Source: JANOBJ01 sp031411575 (GTDB lineage: Bacteria; Pseudomonadota; Gammaproteobacteria; Burkholderiales; Burkholderiaceae_C). From it: DNA of 43,065 nt. Each line of letters begins with the position of its first letter. Position 1 is the first letter of the stretch. Below the pieces are notes generated by a model. The model was given only the letters and a program-made list of their open reading frames with translations, was not told the origin of the DNA and made no database searches. Positions 7,999-16,368 of the stretch are shown piece by piece. The position numbers and the translations under genes are program-made. The stretch is from the NCBI GenBank assembly GCA_031411575.1, contig JANOBJ010000129.1, positions 1-43,065 of the forward strand. The letters are read 5' to 3'.

Positions 7999-10161
7999 AT
8001 GAACTTCAAGAAGCTCGCCATCCTGCTGGCACTGGTGGCAGCGGGTGCAGCCTTTATCGTGCTGGACCTCGGCCGCTTCTTCAGCCTGGCCTACGTCAAG
8101 GAAAGTCAAGCCTCGTTTGCCGCCATCTACGACCAGCGCCCCGTCATGGTCACCGTGGCGTTCTTTGCGATTTACGTGGCGATCACCGCGCTGTCGCTGC
8201 CAGGCGCGGCCATCATGACCCTGGCGGCGGGTGCGAGCTTTGGCCTCGTTTGGGGCACCATCGTGGTGTCCTTCGCGTCGACGCTCGGTGCCACGCTGGC
8301 CATGCTGGCGGCTCGCTATCTGCTGCGCGACAGCATTGAATCCCGTTTCAGCGCCAAGCTGGCAGATGTGAACAAGGGTATCGCCAAGGAAGGCGCGTTC
8401 TACCTGTTCACGCTGCGGCTGGTGCCGCTGATTCCGTTTTTTGCGTTGAACCTGCTGATGGGCCTTACCCACATGAAGACGTGGACATTCTTCTGGGTCA
8501 GCCAGGTTGGCATGTTCGCGGGGACGGTGGCCTACGTGAACGCGGGCACCGAAATCGCCAAGATCGATTCGTTGCGCTCCATCCTCTCGCCCGGACTGAT
8601 CGGCTCGTTCGTCCTGTTGGGCTTGTTGCCGCTGGTCATCAAGAAAGTGCTCGATATCGCGAAGCGCCGCAAGGTGTATGCGCGGTGGTCGGCGGTGCGA
8701 CCGAAGACCTTTGACCGCAATCTGGTAGTGATCGGCGCGGGCGCGGGTGGGCTGGTGTCAGCCTACATCGCCGCCGCCGTCAAGGCCAAGGTCACGCTGG
8801 TTGAATCGCACAAGATGGGTGGCGACTGCCTGAACTACGGCTGCGTGCCGAGCAAAGCCCTGATCAAGAGCGCCAAACTCGCGCACCAGATGCGGCATGG
8901 CAGCGTCTACGGCCTGTCCGACACCTCACCGGTATTCAGCTTCAAGGGCGTGATGCAGCGCATCCATGCCGTGATCCGGGCCATCGAGCCGCATGACAGC
9001 GTGGAACGCTACACCGGGCTGGGTGTCGAGGTGCTGCAGGGCTACGCCAAGATCGTCAACCCCTGGACCGTGGAGATTGCGCTCAATGGAGGTGGCAAGC
9101 AGATCTTGACCACGCGCAACATCGTCATTGCCGCCGGCGCGCGCCCCTTCGTGCCGCCCCTGCCCGGCATTGACGCGGTCGGCTACGTGACCAGCGACAC
9201 GCTCTGGGACACCTTCGCGCAGCTGGACGAAATTCCGCGCCGGCTGGTGGTGCTGGGCGGTGGCCCCATCGGCTGCGAACTGGCGCAGAGCTTCCAGCGG
9301 CTCGGCGCTCAAGTGACGCAAGTTGAGATGGCGCCGCGCATCATGATCCGCGAAGACGAAGAAGTCTCAGCGCTCGCGCGCCGGGCGCTTGAAGCTGATG
9401 GTGTGGTCGTGCTGACGGGCCACAAGGCGCTGCGGTGCGAACAGGCGGACAACGTCAAGTCGCTGATCGTGGAGCACGCCGGACAAGAGGTTCGCATCGA
9501 GTTCGACGCGCTGCTGTGCGCCGTGGGCCGTGTCGCACGGCTGTCCGGCTACGGGCTGGAAGAACTCGGCATACCGACAGACCGCACGGTGGAAACCAAT
9601 GAGTACCTGCAGACGATCTACACCAACATCTACGCTGCGGGCGACGTGGCCGGCCCTTTCCAGTTCACGCACGTGGCCGCACACCAGGCGTGGTACGCGG
9701 CCGTCAATGCGCTGTTTGGCGACCTCAAGAAGTTCAAGGCCGATTACTCGGTGATCCCGTGGGCCACCTTCATCGATCCTGAAGTCGCACGGGTCGGCCT
9801 CAACGAGCAGGAAGCGAAAGAAAAGAAGATTGCCTACGAAGTGACGAAATACGGCATCGACGACCTCGACCGCGCCATCGCCGACAGCGAGGCCCATGGC
9901 TTCGTGAAGGTGCTGACCGTACCCGGCAAAGACCGGATTCTCGGCGTCACCATTGTGGGTACCCATGCCGGTGACCTGCTGGCCGAGTATGTGCTGGCGA
10001 TGAAGCAGGGGCTCGGGCTGAACAAGATCCTGGGAACGATCCACACCTACCCGACTCTGTCAGAGGCCAACAAGTACGCGGCGGGCGAGTGGAAGCGCGC
10101 ACACCAACCCGTGAAATTGCTCGAATGGGTACGCCGGTACCATGACTGGAAAAGGACCTGA
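7999..10161 (+). CDS. TVP38/TMEM64 membrane domain fused to MerA-like FAD disulfide oxidoreductase
   Basis: A 720-residue fusion. Residues 1 to about 225 form a TVP38/TMEM64 (DedA-like) membrane domain with several hydrophobic helices and the motif FTLRLVPLIPFFALNLLMG. Residues about 240-720 form a class I pyridine nucleotide-disulfide oxidoreductase. FAD is bound through GAGAGG (246-251). The redox-active pair is C277/C282 in GGDCLNYGCVPSKAL, NAD(P)H binds at VVLGGGPIGCELA, and the dimer-interface active His is in TIHTYPTLSEA. There is no N-terminal heavy-metal domain and no C-terminal vicinal cysteines, so mercuric reductase activity is not supported. It leads a plus-strand operon. Its substrate is unknown; a membrane-bound dithiol reductase is the safest reading. 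Confidence 0.9.
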   Translation: MNFKKLAILLALVAAGAAFIVLDLGRFFSLAYVKESQASFAAIYDQRPVMVTVAFFAIYVAITALSLPGAAIMTLAAGASFGLVWGTIVVSFASTLGATLAMLAARYLLRDSIESRFSAKLADVNKGIAKEGAFYLFTLRLVPLIPFFALNLLMGLTHMKTWTFFWVSQVGMFAGTVAYVNAGTEIAKIDSLRSILSPGLIGSFVLLGLLPLVIKKVLDIAKRRKVYARWSAVRPKTFDRNLVVIGAGAGGLVSAYIAAAVKAKVTLVESHKMGGDCLNYGCVPSKALIKSAKLAHQMRHGSVYGLSDTSPVFSFKGVMQRIHAVIRAIEPHDSVERYTGLGVEVLQGYAKIVNPWTVEIALNGGGKQILTTRNIVIAAGARPFVPPLPGIDAVGYVTSDTLWDTFAQLDEIPRRLVVLGGGPIGCELAQSFQRLGAQVTQVEMAPRIMIREDEEVSALARRALEADGVVVLTGHKALRCEQADNVKSLIVEHAGQEVRIEFDALLCAVGRVARLSGYGLEELGIPTDRTVETNEYLQTIYTNIYAAGDVAGPFQFTHVAAHQAWYAAVNALFGDLKKFKADYSVIPWATFIDPEVARVGLNEQEAKEKKIAYEVTKYGIDDLDRAIADSEAHGFVKVLTVPGKDRILGVTIVGTHAGDLLAEYVLAMKQGLGLNKILGTIHTYPTLSEANKYAAGEWKRAHQPVKLLEWVRRYHDWKRT

Positions 10162-10162
10162 G

Positions 10163-10990
10163 ATGACCATGAAACGCCGAATAGCTATTATTTCAATAGC
10201 GAACTTTGTCCTACTGACGGGCACGTCAACCGTATTTGCCCAGAATTCCAACCCTCTGGACCACAATTACGCGGCGTGGGGCGCCCTGCTCGCCAAGCAC
10301 GTCAAATGGCTGCCTGACAACAAGCAGTCGCGCGTCAACTACAAGGGTTTCGCGGCCGATCGCAACGATCTGAAAAAGGTGCTGGCCGAATGGTCTGCGG
10401 TCACGCCCGCGGCGTTTGCCGGCTTCAGCCGCGAGCAGCAAATGGCCTTTTTGATAAACGCCTACAACGGCTTCACCGTGGAGCTGATCCTCACCAGGTA
10501 CCCAGACCTCAAATCGATCAAGGATCTCGGCTCCGTGCTGCAAAGCCCCTGGAAGAAGAAGTTCTTCACGTTGCTGGGCGAGGAGCACCACCTCGACTGG
10601 ATCGAGCATGAGCAGCTGCGCCCCCGCTACAACGACCCGCGTGTCCATGCGGCCGTCAACTGCGCCAGCATCGGTTGCCCGGCGTTGCGCACCGACGCGT
10701 TTACCGCCGCCAAGCTCGATGCCCAACTCGATGACGGCATGCAGCGCTTCATGGCCGACCGCACCCGCAACCGGTATGCGGACGGCAAGCTGCAGGTCAG
10801 CTCGATCTTCAAATGGTTCCGGGAAGACTTTGAGAAGGGCCACAAGGGCTTCAACAAGGTGGAGGACGTGATGGCCCGCTACGCTGACCAGCTGGCCGAC
10901 GCCCCGGGTGACCGCGAAAAAATCAAGGACAAGAATGTTGCGATCACGTATCTGGATTACGACTGGTCTCTTAACGATCTGGGCCGCTGA
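10163..10990 (+). CDS. DUF547 domain exported protein
   Basis: A 275-residue protein starting at ATG 10163, with AAAAGGA six bases upstream and the previous stop one base away. A signal peptide covers about residues 1-25 and is cleaved near VFAQNS. The DUF547 hallmarks are AFLINAYNGFTVELIL, YPDLKSIKDLGS and the Cys-containing AVNCASIGCPALR. The fold has been compared with papain/transglutaminase-like enzymes, but no activity is established for this protein. The signal peptide contains a copy of the 17-bp palindrome read as AIISIA. The 3' end overlaps the DUF3047 gene by 56 bases. Confidence 0.85.
   Translation: MTMKRRIAIISIANFVLLTGTSTVFAQNSNPLDHNYAAWGALLAKHVKWLPDNKQSRVNYKGFAADRNDLKKVLAEWSAVTPAAFAGFSREQQMAFLINAYNGFTVELILTRYPDLKSIKDLGSVLQSPWKKKFFTLLGEEHHLDWIEHEQLRPRYNDPRVHAAVNCASIGCPALRTDAFTAAKLDAQLDDGMQRFMADRTRNRYADGKLQVSSIFKWFREDFEKGHKGFNKVEDVMARYADQLADAPGDREKIKDKNVAITYLDYDWSLNDLGR
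10184..10200. repeat. 17-bp palindromic repeat, copy 2 (in coding sequence)
   Basis: GCTATTATTTCAATAGC, a near-perfect palindrome inside the DUF547 signal peptide. It lies 21 bases after the ATG, so it is read as Ala-Ile-Ile-Ser-Ile-Ala. Confidence 0.75.
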
Positions 10991-11684
10991 AGCCCTGGGA
11001 CAGTCGACTGCGCCGCAGTTGGCGCTGTCTTCGTTTTCCGCTGCTGCGCCAGGCGCACCGCCCGCACCATGGCGCGTGGTGGGCCTGCCCAAGGGCAAGG
11101 CTCCATTGTCGCGCTTCGAGTTGGTTGATCTGGAAAGCGTGCCTGTGTTGCGTGTGCAGTCCGAGCACTCCTACGGAACCCTCGTGCACGAAGTGCCGGC
11201 CACTGTTCCCGCGCCCACCGCCACGCTGCGCTGGCGCTGGCGCCTGGATGAAGCCGTGCGTGGCGCTGATCTTCGCCGCAAGGACGCCGATGACGCCGCC
11301 TTGAAGGTTTGCGTGATGTTCGACATGGCGCTGGACGGCATCGGCTTCTGGGAGCGCAACCTGCTGCGTCTGGCCCGCACGCTGACCGGAGAAAAGCTGC
11401 CGGCAGCCACGCTGTGCTACCAGCATGACCTTGCACTTCCAGCCGGCACGCTGCTGCCGAACGTCTACACACCGCGCGTCAGGGTGATGATTCTGGACAG
11501 CGGCGAGGGCAGCATCGGCAAGTGGCAAAACCACCAGCGCAACCTGCGCGCCGATTTCACGCGGGCGTTCGGGCAGGAAAGCGCGACGCAGCCACCCATC
11601 ATCGCTGTGGTCATTGGTGGCGACAGCGACAACACCGGAAACCGCGGCCTGGGGCATGTCGGCGATGTCACACTCACGCCATGA
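10935..11684 (+). CDS. DUF3047 exported protein
   Basis: A 249-residue protein. ATG 10935, inside the previous gene, is preferred because it gives a good signal peptide (MLRSRIWITTGLLTIWAAEA then LGQS) with AAGGAC just upstream; the open frame extends to a GTG at 10908. The body matches DUF3047 through LRWRWRLDEAV, ADDAALKVCVMFD, the NVYTPRVRVMILDSG segment and a final VVIGGDSDNTGNRG. It looks like an all-beta, lectin-like periplasmic protein of unknown function. Its stop overlaps the next start (ATGA). Reading two frames over 56 bases is unusual but both frames are well supported. Confidence 0.8.
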   Translation: MLRSRIWITTGLLTIWAAEALGQSTAPQLALSSFSAAAPGAPPAPWRVVGLPKGKAPLSRFELVDLESVPVLRVQSEHSYGTLVHEVPATVPAPTATLRWRWRLDEAVRGADLRRKDADDAALKVCVMFDMALDGIGFWERNLLRLARTLTGEKLPAATLCYQHDLALPAGTLLPNVYTPRVRVMILDSGEGSIGKWQNHQRNLRADFTRAFGQESATQPPIIAVVIGGDSDNTGNRGLGHVGDVTLTP

Positions 11685-12802
11685 CGTCCACCCTCACACT
11701 CAAGCACCTGGTGCTGCTCGGTGCAGGACATGCGCATGTGCATGTCCTGCACGGGCTGGCGCAGCGGCGACCGGCAGACCTCAATGTGACGGTGATTGCG
11801 CCCTACCCGCGGCAACTGTATTCGGGCATGGTGCCGGGTTTTGTGGCCGGTCACTACACGCTGGACGAATGCGTCATTCCGCTGGAGCCGCTGATCGCGC
11901 GCAGCGGCGCGCGCTTCAACTGCACCAGCGCGGTCGGCCTCAATATGGCCGAGCAGCGCGTCCTGCTGGCCCATGGCGGCTCGGTCCACTGGGACTGGCT
12001 CAGCATCAACACGGGGCCGGTCATGGACCGTGACGCCATCGAGGAACGGATGCCCGGCGCGCGCGAGCACGCGCTGTACGTGCGGCCCATCGAGCCATTC
12101 GGGCAATGGTGGCCCCGGGTGCGCGCGCTGGCCGACACCCGCCCCATTCACCTGGCCGTAGTGGGCGCGGGCGCAGCCGGGCTGGAACTGGCAATGGCCG
12201 CTGCACACGCAATGCCGCAAGGCTGCCGTGTCACCGTGATCACAGGCGGCGTACCAGTCGCCGCAACCTACCCGACAGGGGTTCAGCGGCGGGTTCTGCG
12301 CGCGCTCAAGCGCCTGAACATCACGGTGCTGCCCGACAGCTGCATCGGTTTTGCGGCCGGTGAGGTGCTGCTGTCCAACGGGGCGCGGCTGGCCTGTGAC
12401 GCCCCACTGCTGGCAGTGGGTGCGCAGGCGCCGGCCTGGCTGCGGGGCAGCGGCCTGGCCCTCGATGACGCGGGATTTGTCGCGGTCAATGCTGCCCAGC
12501 AAAGCACCAGCCACCCGAACGTGTTTGCCGCGGGCGATGTCGCCAGCCGCCAGGACGTGGCGCATCCAAAGAGTGGCGTCTTTGCCGTGCGGGCCGGGCC
12601 ACCGCTGCTGGAGAACTTGCGGGCCAGCCTGGAGGCACAGCCGTTGAAACCACATCGCCCGCCGCTGCGTACCCTCAACTTGCTGTCCTGCGGCAGTCGC
12701 CATGCCATCGCCTCCTGGGGCGGCATGAGCCTGGAAGGTCGCTGGGTCTGGCATTGGAAAGACCGTATTGACCGACAATTCATCCGCCGCTACACCGCAT
12801 GA
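11681..12802 (+). CDS. NAD(P)/FAD-dependent oxidoreductase of the SelD-associated (TIGR03169-like) family
   Basis: A 373-residue NDH-2-like flavoprotein. The N-terminal FAD motif HLVLLGAGHAHVHVLHGL is the hallmark of the family often fused to the N-terminus of selenide, water dikinase. A second dinucleotide motif is VVGAGAAGLELAMA (about 160-173), followed by NVFAAGDVAS and PKSGVFAVRAGPPLLENL. ATG 11681 overlaps the DUF3047 stop (ATGA) and its own stop overlaps the ATP-grasp start (ATGA). A separate senC/SelD gene lies 8 kb downstream. The proposed role is delivery or reduction of a chalcogen species for selenophosphate synthesis; this is inference, and no direct substrate evidence is visible. 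Confidence 0.82.
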   Translation: MTSTLTLKHLVLLGAGHAHVHVLHGLAQRRPADLNVTVIAPYPRQLYSGMVPGFVAGHYTLDECVIPLEPLIARSGARFNCTSAVGLNMAEQRVLLAHGGSVHWDWLSINTGPVMDRDAIEERMPGAREHALYVRPIEPFGQWWPRVRALADTRPIHLAVVGAGAAGLELAMAAAHAMPQGCRVTVITGGVPVAATYPTGVQRRVLRALKRLNITVLPDSCIGFAAGEVLLSNGARLACDAPLLAVGAQAPAWLRGSGLALDDAGFVAVNAAQQSTSHPNVFAAGDVASRQDVAHPKSGVFAVRAGPPLLENLRASLEAQPLKPHRPPLRTLNLLSCGSRHAIASWGGMSLEGRWVWHWKDRIDRQFIRRYTA

Positions 12803-14205
12803 AGCCCGCCACACCCGTCAGCCCCCTTCGCCCTGCGTCCCGCACGCTGGTCCTGTTCAATTACGACTGGGATGCGCTGGCGCTCGCCGAAATGCGGGCA
12901 CGATGGCCGCATGACACCGCCGGGTTTGACCTGTTCAGCTTCCCCAGCAACGCACGGCTGGCGTGGTTTGACATGGAGCGCTTTGTCACACGCCTGACCC
13001 GCCAGGCGACCCGGAATGGCTGGCAGGCTGTGCTGTCCAACCATGAGCAATTCGGCGCGCTGGCAGCGGCCCTGGTCGCTGAACGCATGGGCTGGCCTGG
13101 CACGCCAGTTGACGCCGTGCTGGCGTGCCAGCACAAACTGCATGCGCGCGAAGTCCTGCAGCGCGTCTGCCCGGAAGCCAATCTGCACTTCGCGCGACTT
13201 GATGCGCGTTATGGCGGCCCGGTTCCCGAAGGACTTGACTATCCGCTCTTCGTCAAGCCCGTGAAAGCCGCTTTTTCGGTACTGGCGCGCACCGTGTCCG
13301 ACCGTGCGTCCCTGCACGCCCACACGCGCTTTGGCGCGTGGGAACTGTGGGTCATCCGCCATCTCGTGGAGCCGTTCGAGCGCATCGTCCAGCAACGTCT
13401 ACCCGCCGCCGGCACCGCGCACAGCCTGATGGTCGAAGAGCCTATGGACGCTCCGCAATACTGCCTGGATGGCTACGTGTTCAACGGCGACGTGCGTGCG
13501 CTGGGCTGCGTGGATGCCGTGATGTACCCGGGCACGCAATCCTTCATGCGTTTTGATTACCCGAGCCGGCTCGACCCGTCCGTGCAGGCGCGCGCCCTGG
13601 ACGTCGCCCGCCGCTTCCTGAACGCGATCGGTTTCAGCCATGGCTTTTTCAACATGGAGTTCTTCCATGATCCGGTGACCGACCGGCTCTCGGTGATCGA
13701 ATTCAACCCGCGCCTGGCGTCCCAGTTTTCAGACCTGTACCAACGGGTGGAAGGCATGAACCTGCACGAGGCCGCGATGGCGCTGGCGCATGGCATCGAC
13801 CCAGCCGACGTGCCGCGACAAACGCCGCAAGCCGGTGCTGCGTCCAGTCTGGTGTACCGCAGTTTTTCCCCGGCGCTGCCCGTGTCCATGCCCGATGGCG
13901 CGAAGCGTGCCGAGTTTGCCAAGGCTTTTCCGGACGCCTTGCTGTTCGAATTTCCGAAGGCCGGTGATTCAGTCACGCGCGATTTCAAGTGGCTGGGCAG
14001 CTATCGCTACGGCATCGTTCACCTGGGCGGGCGCGACGCGGCCGACCTGCACCGCCGCGCCGAACACGCCAGTGCGCTGCTCGGTTGGCCCGCGCCCTAC
14101 GCCCACCACATCGCCGCACCCGTTCACGCCAGCCAGCGGGAACCTGCCACGCTGTTTCCGAATCACATGCCCCACATCACCCAACCCCTGGAGACACCCC
14201 GATGA
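12799..14205 (+). CDS. ATP-grasp domain protein
   Basis: A 468-residue ATP-grasp enzyme, a family that joins a carboxylate to an amine or thiol nucleophile by way of an acyl phosphate. Visible elements are the N-terminal pre-grasp region (TLVLFNYDWDALALAEM), the nucleotide Lys in YPLFVKPVKAAFSVLA, the adenine-binding LMVEEPMDAPQYCLDGYV and the metal-binding FNMEFFHDP and VIEFNPRLASQFSDLY. The ligated substrates are unknown. Starts and stops overlap both neighbours by four bases, indicating fixed stoichiometry. It is not an obvious match to glutathione or ergothioneine ligases. A small-molecule or peptide ligase working with the adjacent flavoprotein is a reasonable guess. Confidence 0.83.
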   Translation: MKPATPVSPLRPASRTLVLFNYDWDALALAEMRARWPHDTAGFDLFSFPSNARLAWFDMERFVTRLTRQATRNGWQAVLSNHEQFGALAAALVAERMGWPGTPVDAVLACQHKLHAREVLQRVCPEANLHFARLDARYGGPVPEGLDYPLFVKPVKAAFSVLARTVSDRASLHAHTRFGAWELWVIRHLVEPFERIVQQRLPAAGTAHSLMVEEPMDAPQYCLDGYVFNGDVRALGCVDAVMYPGTQSFMRFDYPSRLDPSVQARALDVARRFLNAIGFSHGFFNMEFFHDPVTDRLSVIEFNPRLASQFSDLYQRVEGMNLHEAAMALAHGIDPADVPRQTPQAGAASSLVYRSFSPALPVSMPDGAKRAEFAKAFPDALLFEFPKAGDSVTRDFKWLGSYRYGIVHLGGRDAADLHRRAEHASALLGWPAPYAHHIAAPVHASQREPATLFPNHMPHITQPLETPR

Positions 14206-14795
14206 TTGCCACTTTCAACCGTACCGCGGCCATGCTGCTGCTGGTCGCGTCGCTTGCCGGATGCGGCGCGATGATGGCCCAGAACCCCTCCGGCAGCCTG
14301 AAGCCGGTCAATGCCGTGGCCGACGCCGACGACAGCCGCGTCATGCTCAAGGGCGCCGACGTCACTGCCTACTTCACGCAGAACAAGTATGTGCAAGGCT
14401 CGCCACAGTTCAAGAGCGTGTATGAGGGCATCACCTTCCGTTTTGCCAACGCCGAGAACAAGGCGCTGTTCGACAAGGAACCCGCCAAGTACCTGCCCCA
14501 GTACGGCGGTTATTGCGCCAACGGTATTGCCTATGGCATTCCTTGGGGGGGCGATGCCGACCGCTTCAAGATGGTGAACGGCAAGCTGTACATGTTCGGC
14601 GGGCAGGGCTCGCTGGATGGCTGGAACCTGGACGAGCCGCGCAACCTCTCGCTGGCCGAAAAGTACTGGAAAGACGAAGTCCAGGGCAACAACAGCTTCT
14701 TGCAGCGCACCAAACGCCTCGTGTTCCGCGTGCCGCACTACAAGAGCGGCGAAGAGCTGGCCAAGGCCGTGGCCGACGCCAAGGCCAAGAAATAA
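14202..14795 (+). CDS. YHS (selenodomain-like) lipoprotein
   Basis: A 197-residue lipoprotein: signal peptide with lipobox LAGC, lipidated Cys21. It has a YHS domain, KGADVTAYFTQNKYVQGSPQF followed by LPQYGGYCANGIAYG with Cys105. In related proteins annotated as YHS (seleno)proteins this Cys is sometimes selenocysteine; here it is a plain TGC codon. It is the last gene of the six-gene operon and starts by ATGA overlap. A second, related YHS lipoprotein is encoded convergently 25 bases away. Metal or chalcogen binding in the periplasm is likely but unproved. Confidence 0.85.
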   Translation: MIATFNRTAAMLLLVASLAGCGAMMAQNPSGSLKPVNAVADADDSRVMLKGADVTAYFTQNKYVQGSPQFKSVYEGITFRFANAENKALFDKEPAKYLPQYGGYCANGIAYGIPWGGDADRFKMVNGKLYMFGGQGSLDGWNLDEPRNLSLAEKYWKDEVQGNNSFLQRTKRLVFRVPHYKSGEELAKAVADAKAKK

Positions 14796-14820
14796 CGGTG
14801 ATAACCGTCCGGAGGATGGG

Positions 14821-15480
14821 CTATTGCGGGTAGCCCAGCGCGGGCTGTCCGAAGCCTTCGGCGGCACGCCATCCCGGAGGTTTCAGAAACAGGTTGGGCA
14901 TCATGCCGCCCGGGTTGTAGCTGGGCCAGGTCTTGCCCGGGTTTTGAGCCTCCCATTCGGTCTTGATCTGGGCGCCGGTCTTGTAGTGCGCCACTTTGCT
15001 GGCATAGGCCGACAACGACTGGCCGCGCCAGCCCTTGTCGCGGATGCCGGGCCACAGGCGATCGGCGTGGTTGACGTTCCACTGCGGATCGGTCTGCCAC
15101 GCTGTCTTGCCCAGCACATCGCCAAAAATGAAAAGCCGCCCGTCAAAGATTTGCCAGGCGGTCGGGTCGCTGCCCAGCTTGACTGCAAACGCAGCGCCGC
15201 TGGCGCAAAAGCCACCATATTGCGGCTCGTATTTGGCGGGGCTGGCGTTGAACAGGGCCAGATGGTCGGCACTGGCAAAGTAATAGGTGCGCTCGGGCAG
15301 GCTGGCCTTGAATTCAGGCTTGCCACGCACCGGCTCCCCGCGCGTGAAATAGGCCACCGGGTCATGCCCCAGCAGCATCACCGGTTCGCCGCTGCGGTTG
15401 CCCACTGTGGCATACGGCGTGCCGCAGCCCGCCAGCCAGAGCAGCGCCGACAGCGCCAGCAGGATGCGCAGGTATTTCAT
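14821..15480 (-). CDS. YHS (selenodomain-like) lipoprotein, second copy
   Basis: A 219-residue lipoprotein with lipobox LAGC (Cys19), and a YHS domain with GHDPVAYFTRGEPVRGKPEF and PQYGGFCASGAAFAV (Cys92). Its overall plan matches the gene at 14202 (lipoprotein signal, YHS domain, then a helical tail), so the two are paralogues in tail-to-tail orientation. The C-terminal extension about 150-219 is rich in Pro, Gly and Trp. It lies 47 bases downstream of the second transporter permease gene on the same strand and may belong to the transporter transcript. Confidence 0.82.
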   Translation of the reverse strand: MKYLRILLALSALLWLAGCGTPYATVGNRSGEPVMLLGHDPVAYFTRGEPVRGKPEFKASLPERTYYFASADHLALFNASPAKYEPQYGGFCASGAAFAVKLGSDPTAWQIFDGRLFIFGDVLGKTAWQTDPQWNVNHADRLWPGIRDKGWRGQSLSAYASKVAHYKTGAQIKTEWEAQNPGKTWPSYNPGGMMPNLFLKPPGWRAAEGFGQPALGYPQ

Positions 15481-15527
15481 GGGGTTGATCTCCAGTCGCC
15501 GAGTTGAGCAAGTTGAGCGAGTTCAGG

Positions 15528-16364
15528 TTAGCGCGACATGATCCGCCGCGCAAGGTAGCTCGCCGCATCCACCAGCGCCACCAGAACGATCATGGCGACC
15601 AGCACTGATCCCGTCTCGGCCATCTGGAACAGGCCCATGTGAAAGGCCAGCATCTGCCCCAGCCCGCCAGCGCCCACCACGCCCAGTACGGCGGCGGCGC
15701 GGATATTGTTTTCCCACCGATAGAGCGTGTAACTCAGGAGTTGCGGCAGCAACTGAGGCAGCGTCGCGTACCAGAACACCCGGCCTTCGCCCACGCCGCG
15801 CATGCGCAGCGCAAAGGCCGGACCGTCCGGCGCATTCTCGATGGCTTCGGCAAACAGCCGCCCCAACACGCCCGCCGTGTGCAGGGCGAGCGCCAGCGTG
15901 CCGGCAAACGGCCCCAGACCAGCAGCGATCAGCAGCAGCGCGGCCCAGACCAGCTCTGGAATGCTCCGCAGTGCATTGAGCACAAGCCGCGTGAACCCGC
16001 GCCAGCGCGCCGGATCGGCCGCATGCGTCTTGCTGGCGGGCAGCGCCAGCAACAGGCCCAGCACGGCAGCCAGCAGCGTGCCCAGCGCCGACATGGCAAG
16101 CGTTTCCAGCGTCGCGGGCAGCAGTTTTTGAAGGAAAGCTGCTTCGGTATTCGGCGGGACCATCTCGGCCATGAAGCGGCCCATCTTGCGCACCGCCTCT
16201 ACCGAGAAGAACTGCCTCCACTGCAAATCCAGTGTCCAGAAACTCAAGCCCGCCAGCACCACCAGCCCCGCCACAAACCAGCAGGCCTTGCAGCGCGCGT
16301 CAAACAATGGCGGCGGCAGCCGGTACACCTCATTCGCCGCGGGCATGACGGGCAGCTTGCTCAT
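15528..16364 (-). CDS. PhnE-like ABC transporter permease, second
   Basis: A 278-residue inner membrane permease of the PhnE family, with a cytoplasmic N-terminus, one membrane segment, a periplasmic loop (PPNTEAAFLQKLLPATLETL) and then the conserved permease core. The conserved motifs LRSIPELVWAALL and YRWENNIRAAAVLGVVGAGGLG are characteristic. It starts four bases after the first permease gene stops, so the two form a heterodimeric channel. PhnDCEE sets with two permeases are usual for phosphonate import, but similar sets also occur next to selenium genes, as here. Confidence 0.85.
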   Translation of the reverse strand: MSKLPVMPAANEVYRLPPPLFDARCKACWFVAGLVVLAGLSFWTLDLQWRQFFSVEAVRKMGRFMAEMVPPNTEAAFLQKLLPATLETLAMSALGTLLAAVLGLLLALPASKTHAADPARWRGFTRLVLNALRSIPELVWAALLLIAAGLGPFAGTLALALHTAGVLGRLFAEAIENAPDGPAFALRMRGVGEGRVFWYATLPQLLPQLLSYTLYRWENNIRAAAVLGVVGAGGLGQMLAFHMGLFQMAETGSVLVAMIVLVALVDAASYLARRIMSR

Positions 16365-16368
16365 GGCC

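Noticed and set aside
7999..10161. Mercuric reductase (merA) call
   Set aside because: No heavy-metal N-domain, no C-terminal vicinal cysteines and no mer genes nearby.
14500..14530. Selenocysteine (in-frame TGA) in the YHS gene
   Set aside because: The key codon is TGC (Cys); no in-frame TGA is present before the true stop.
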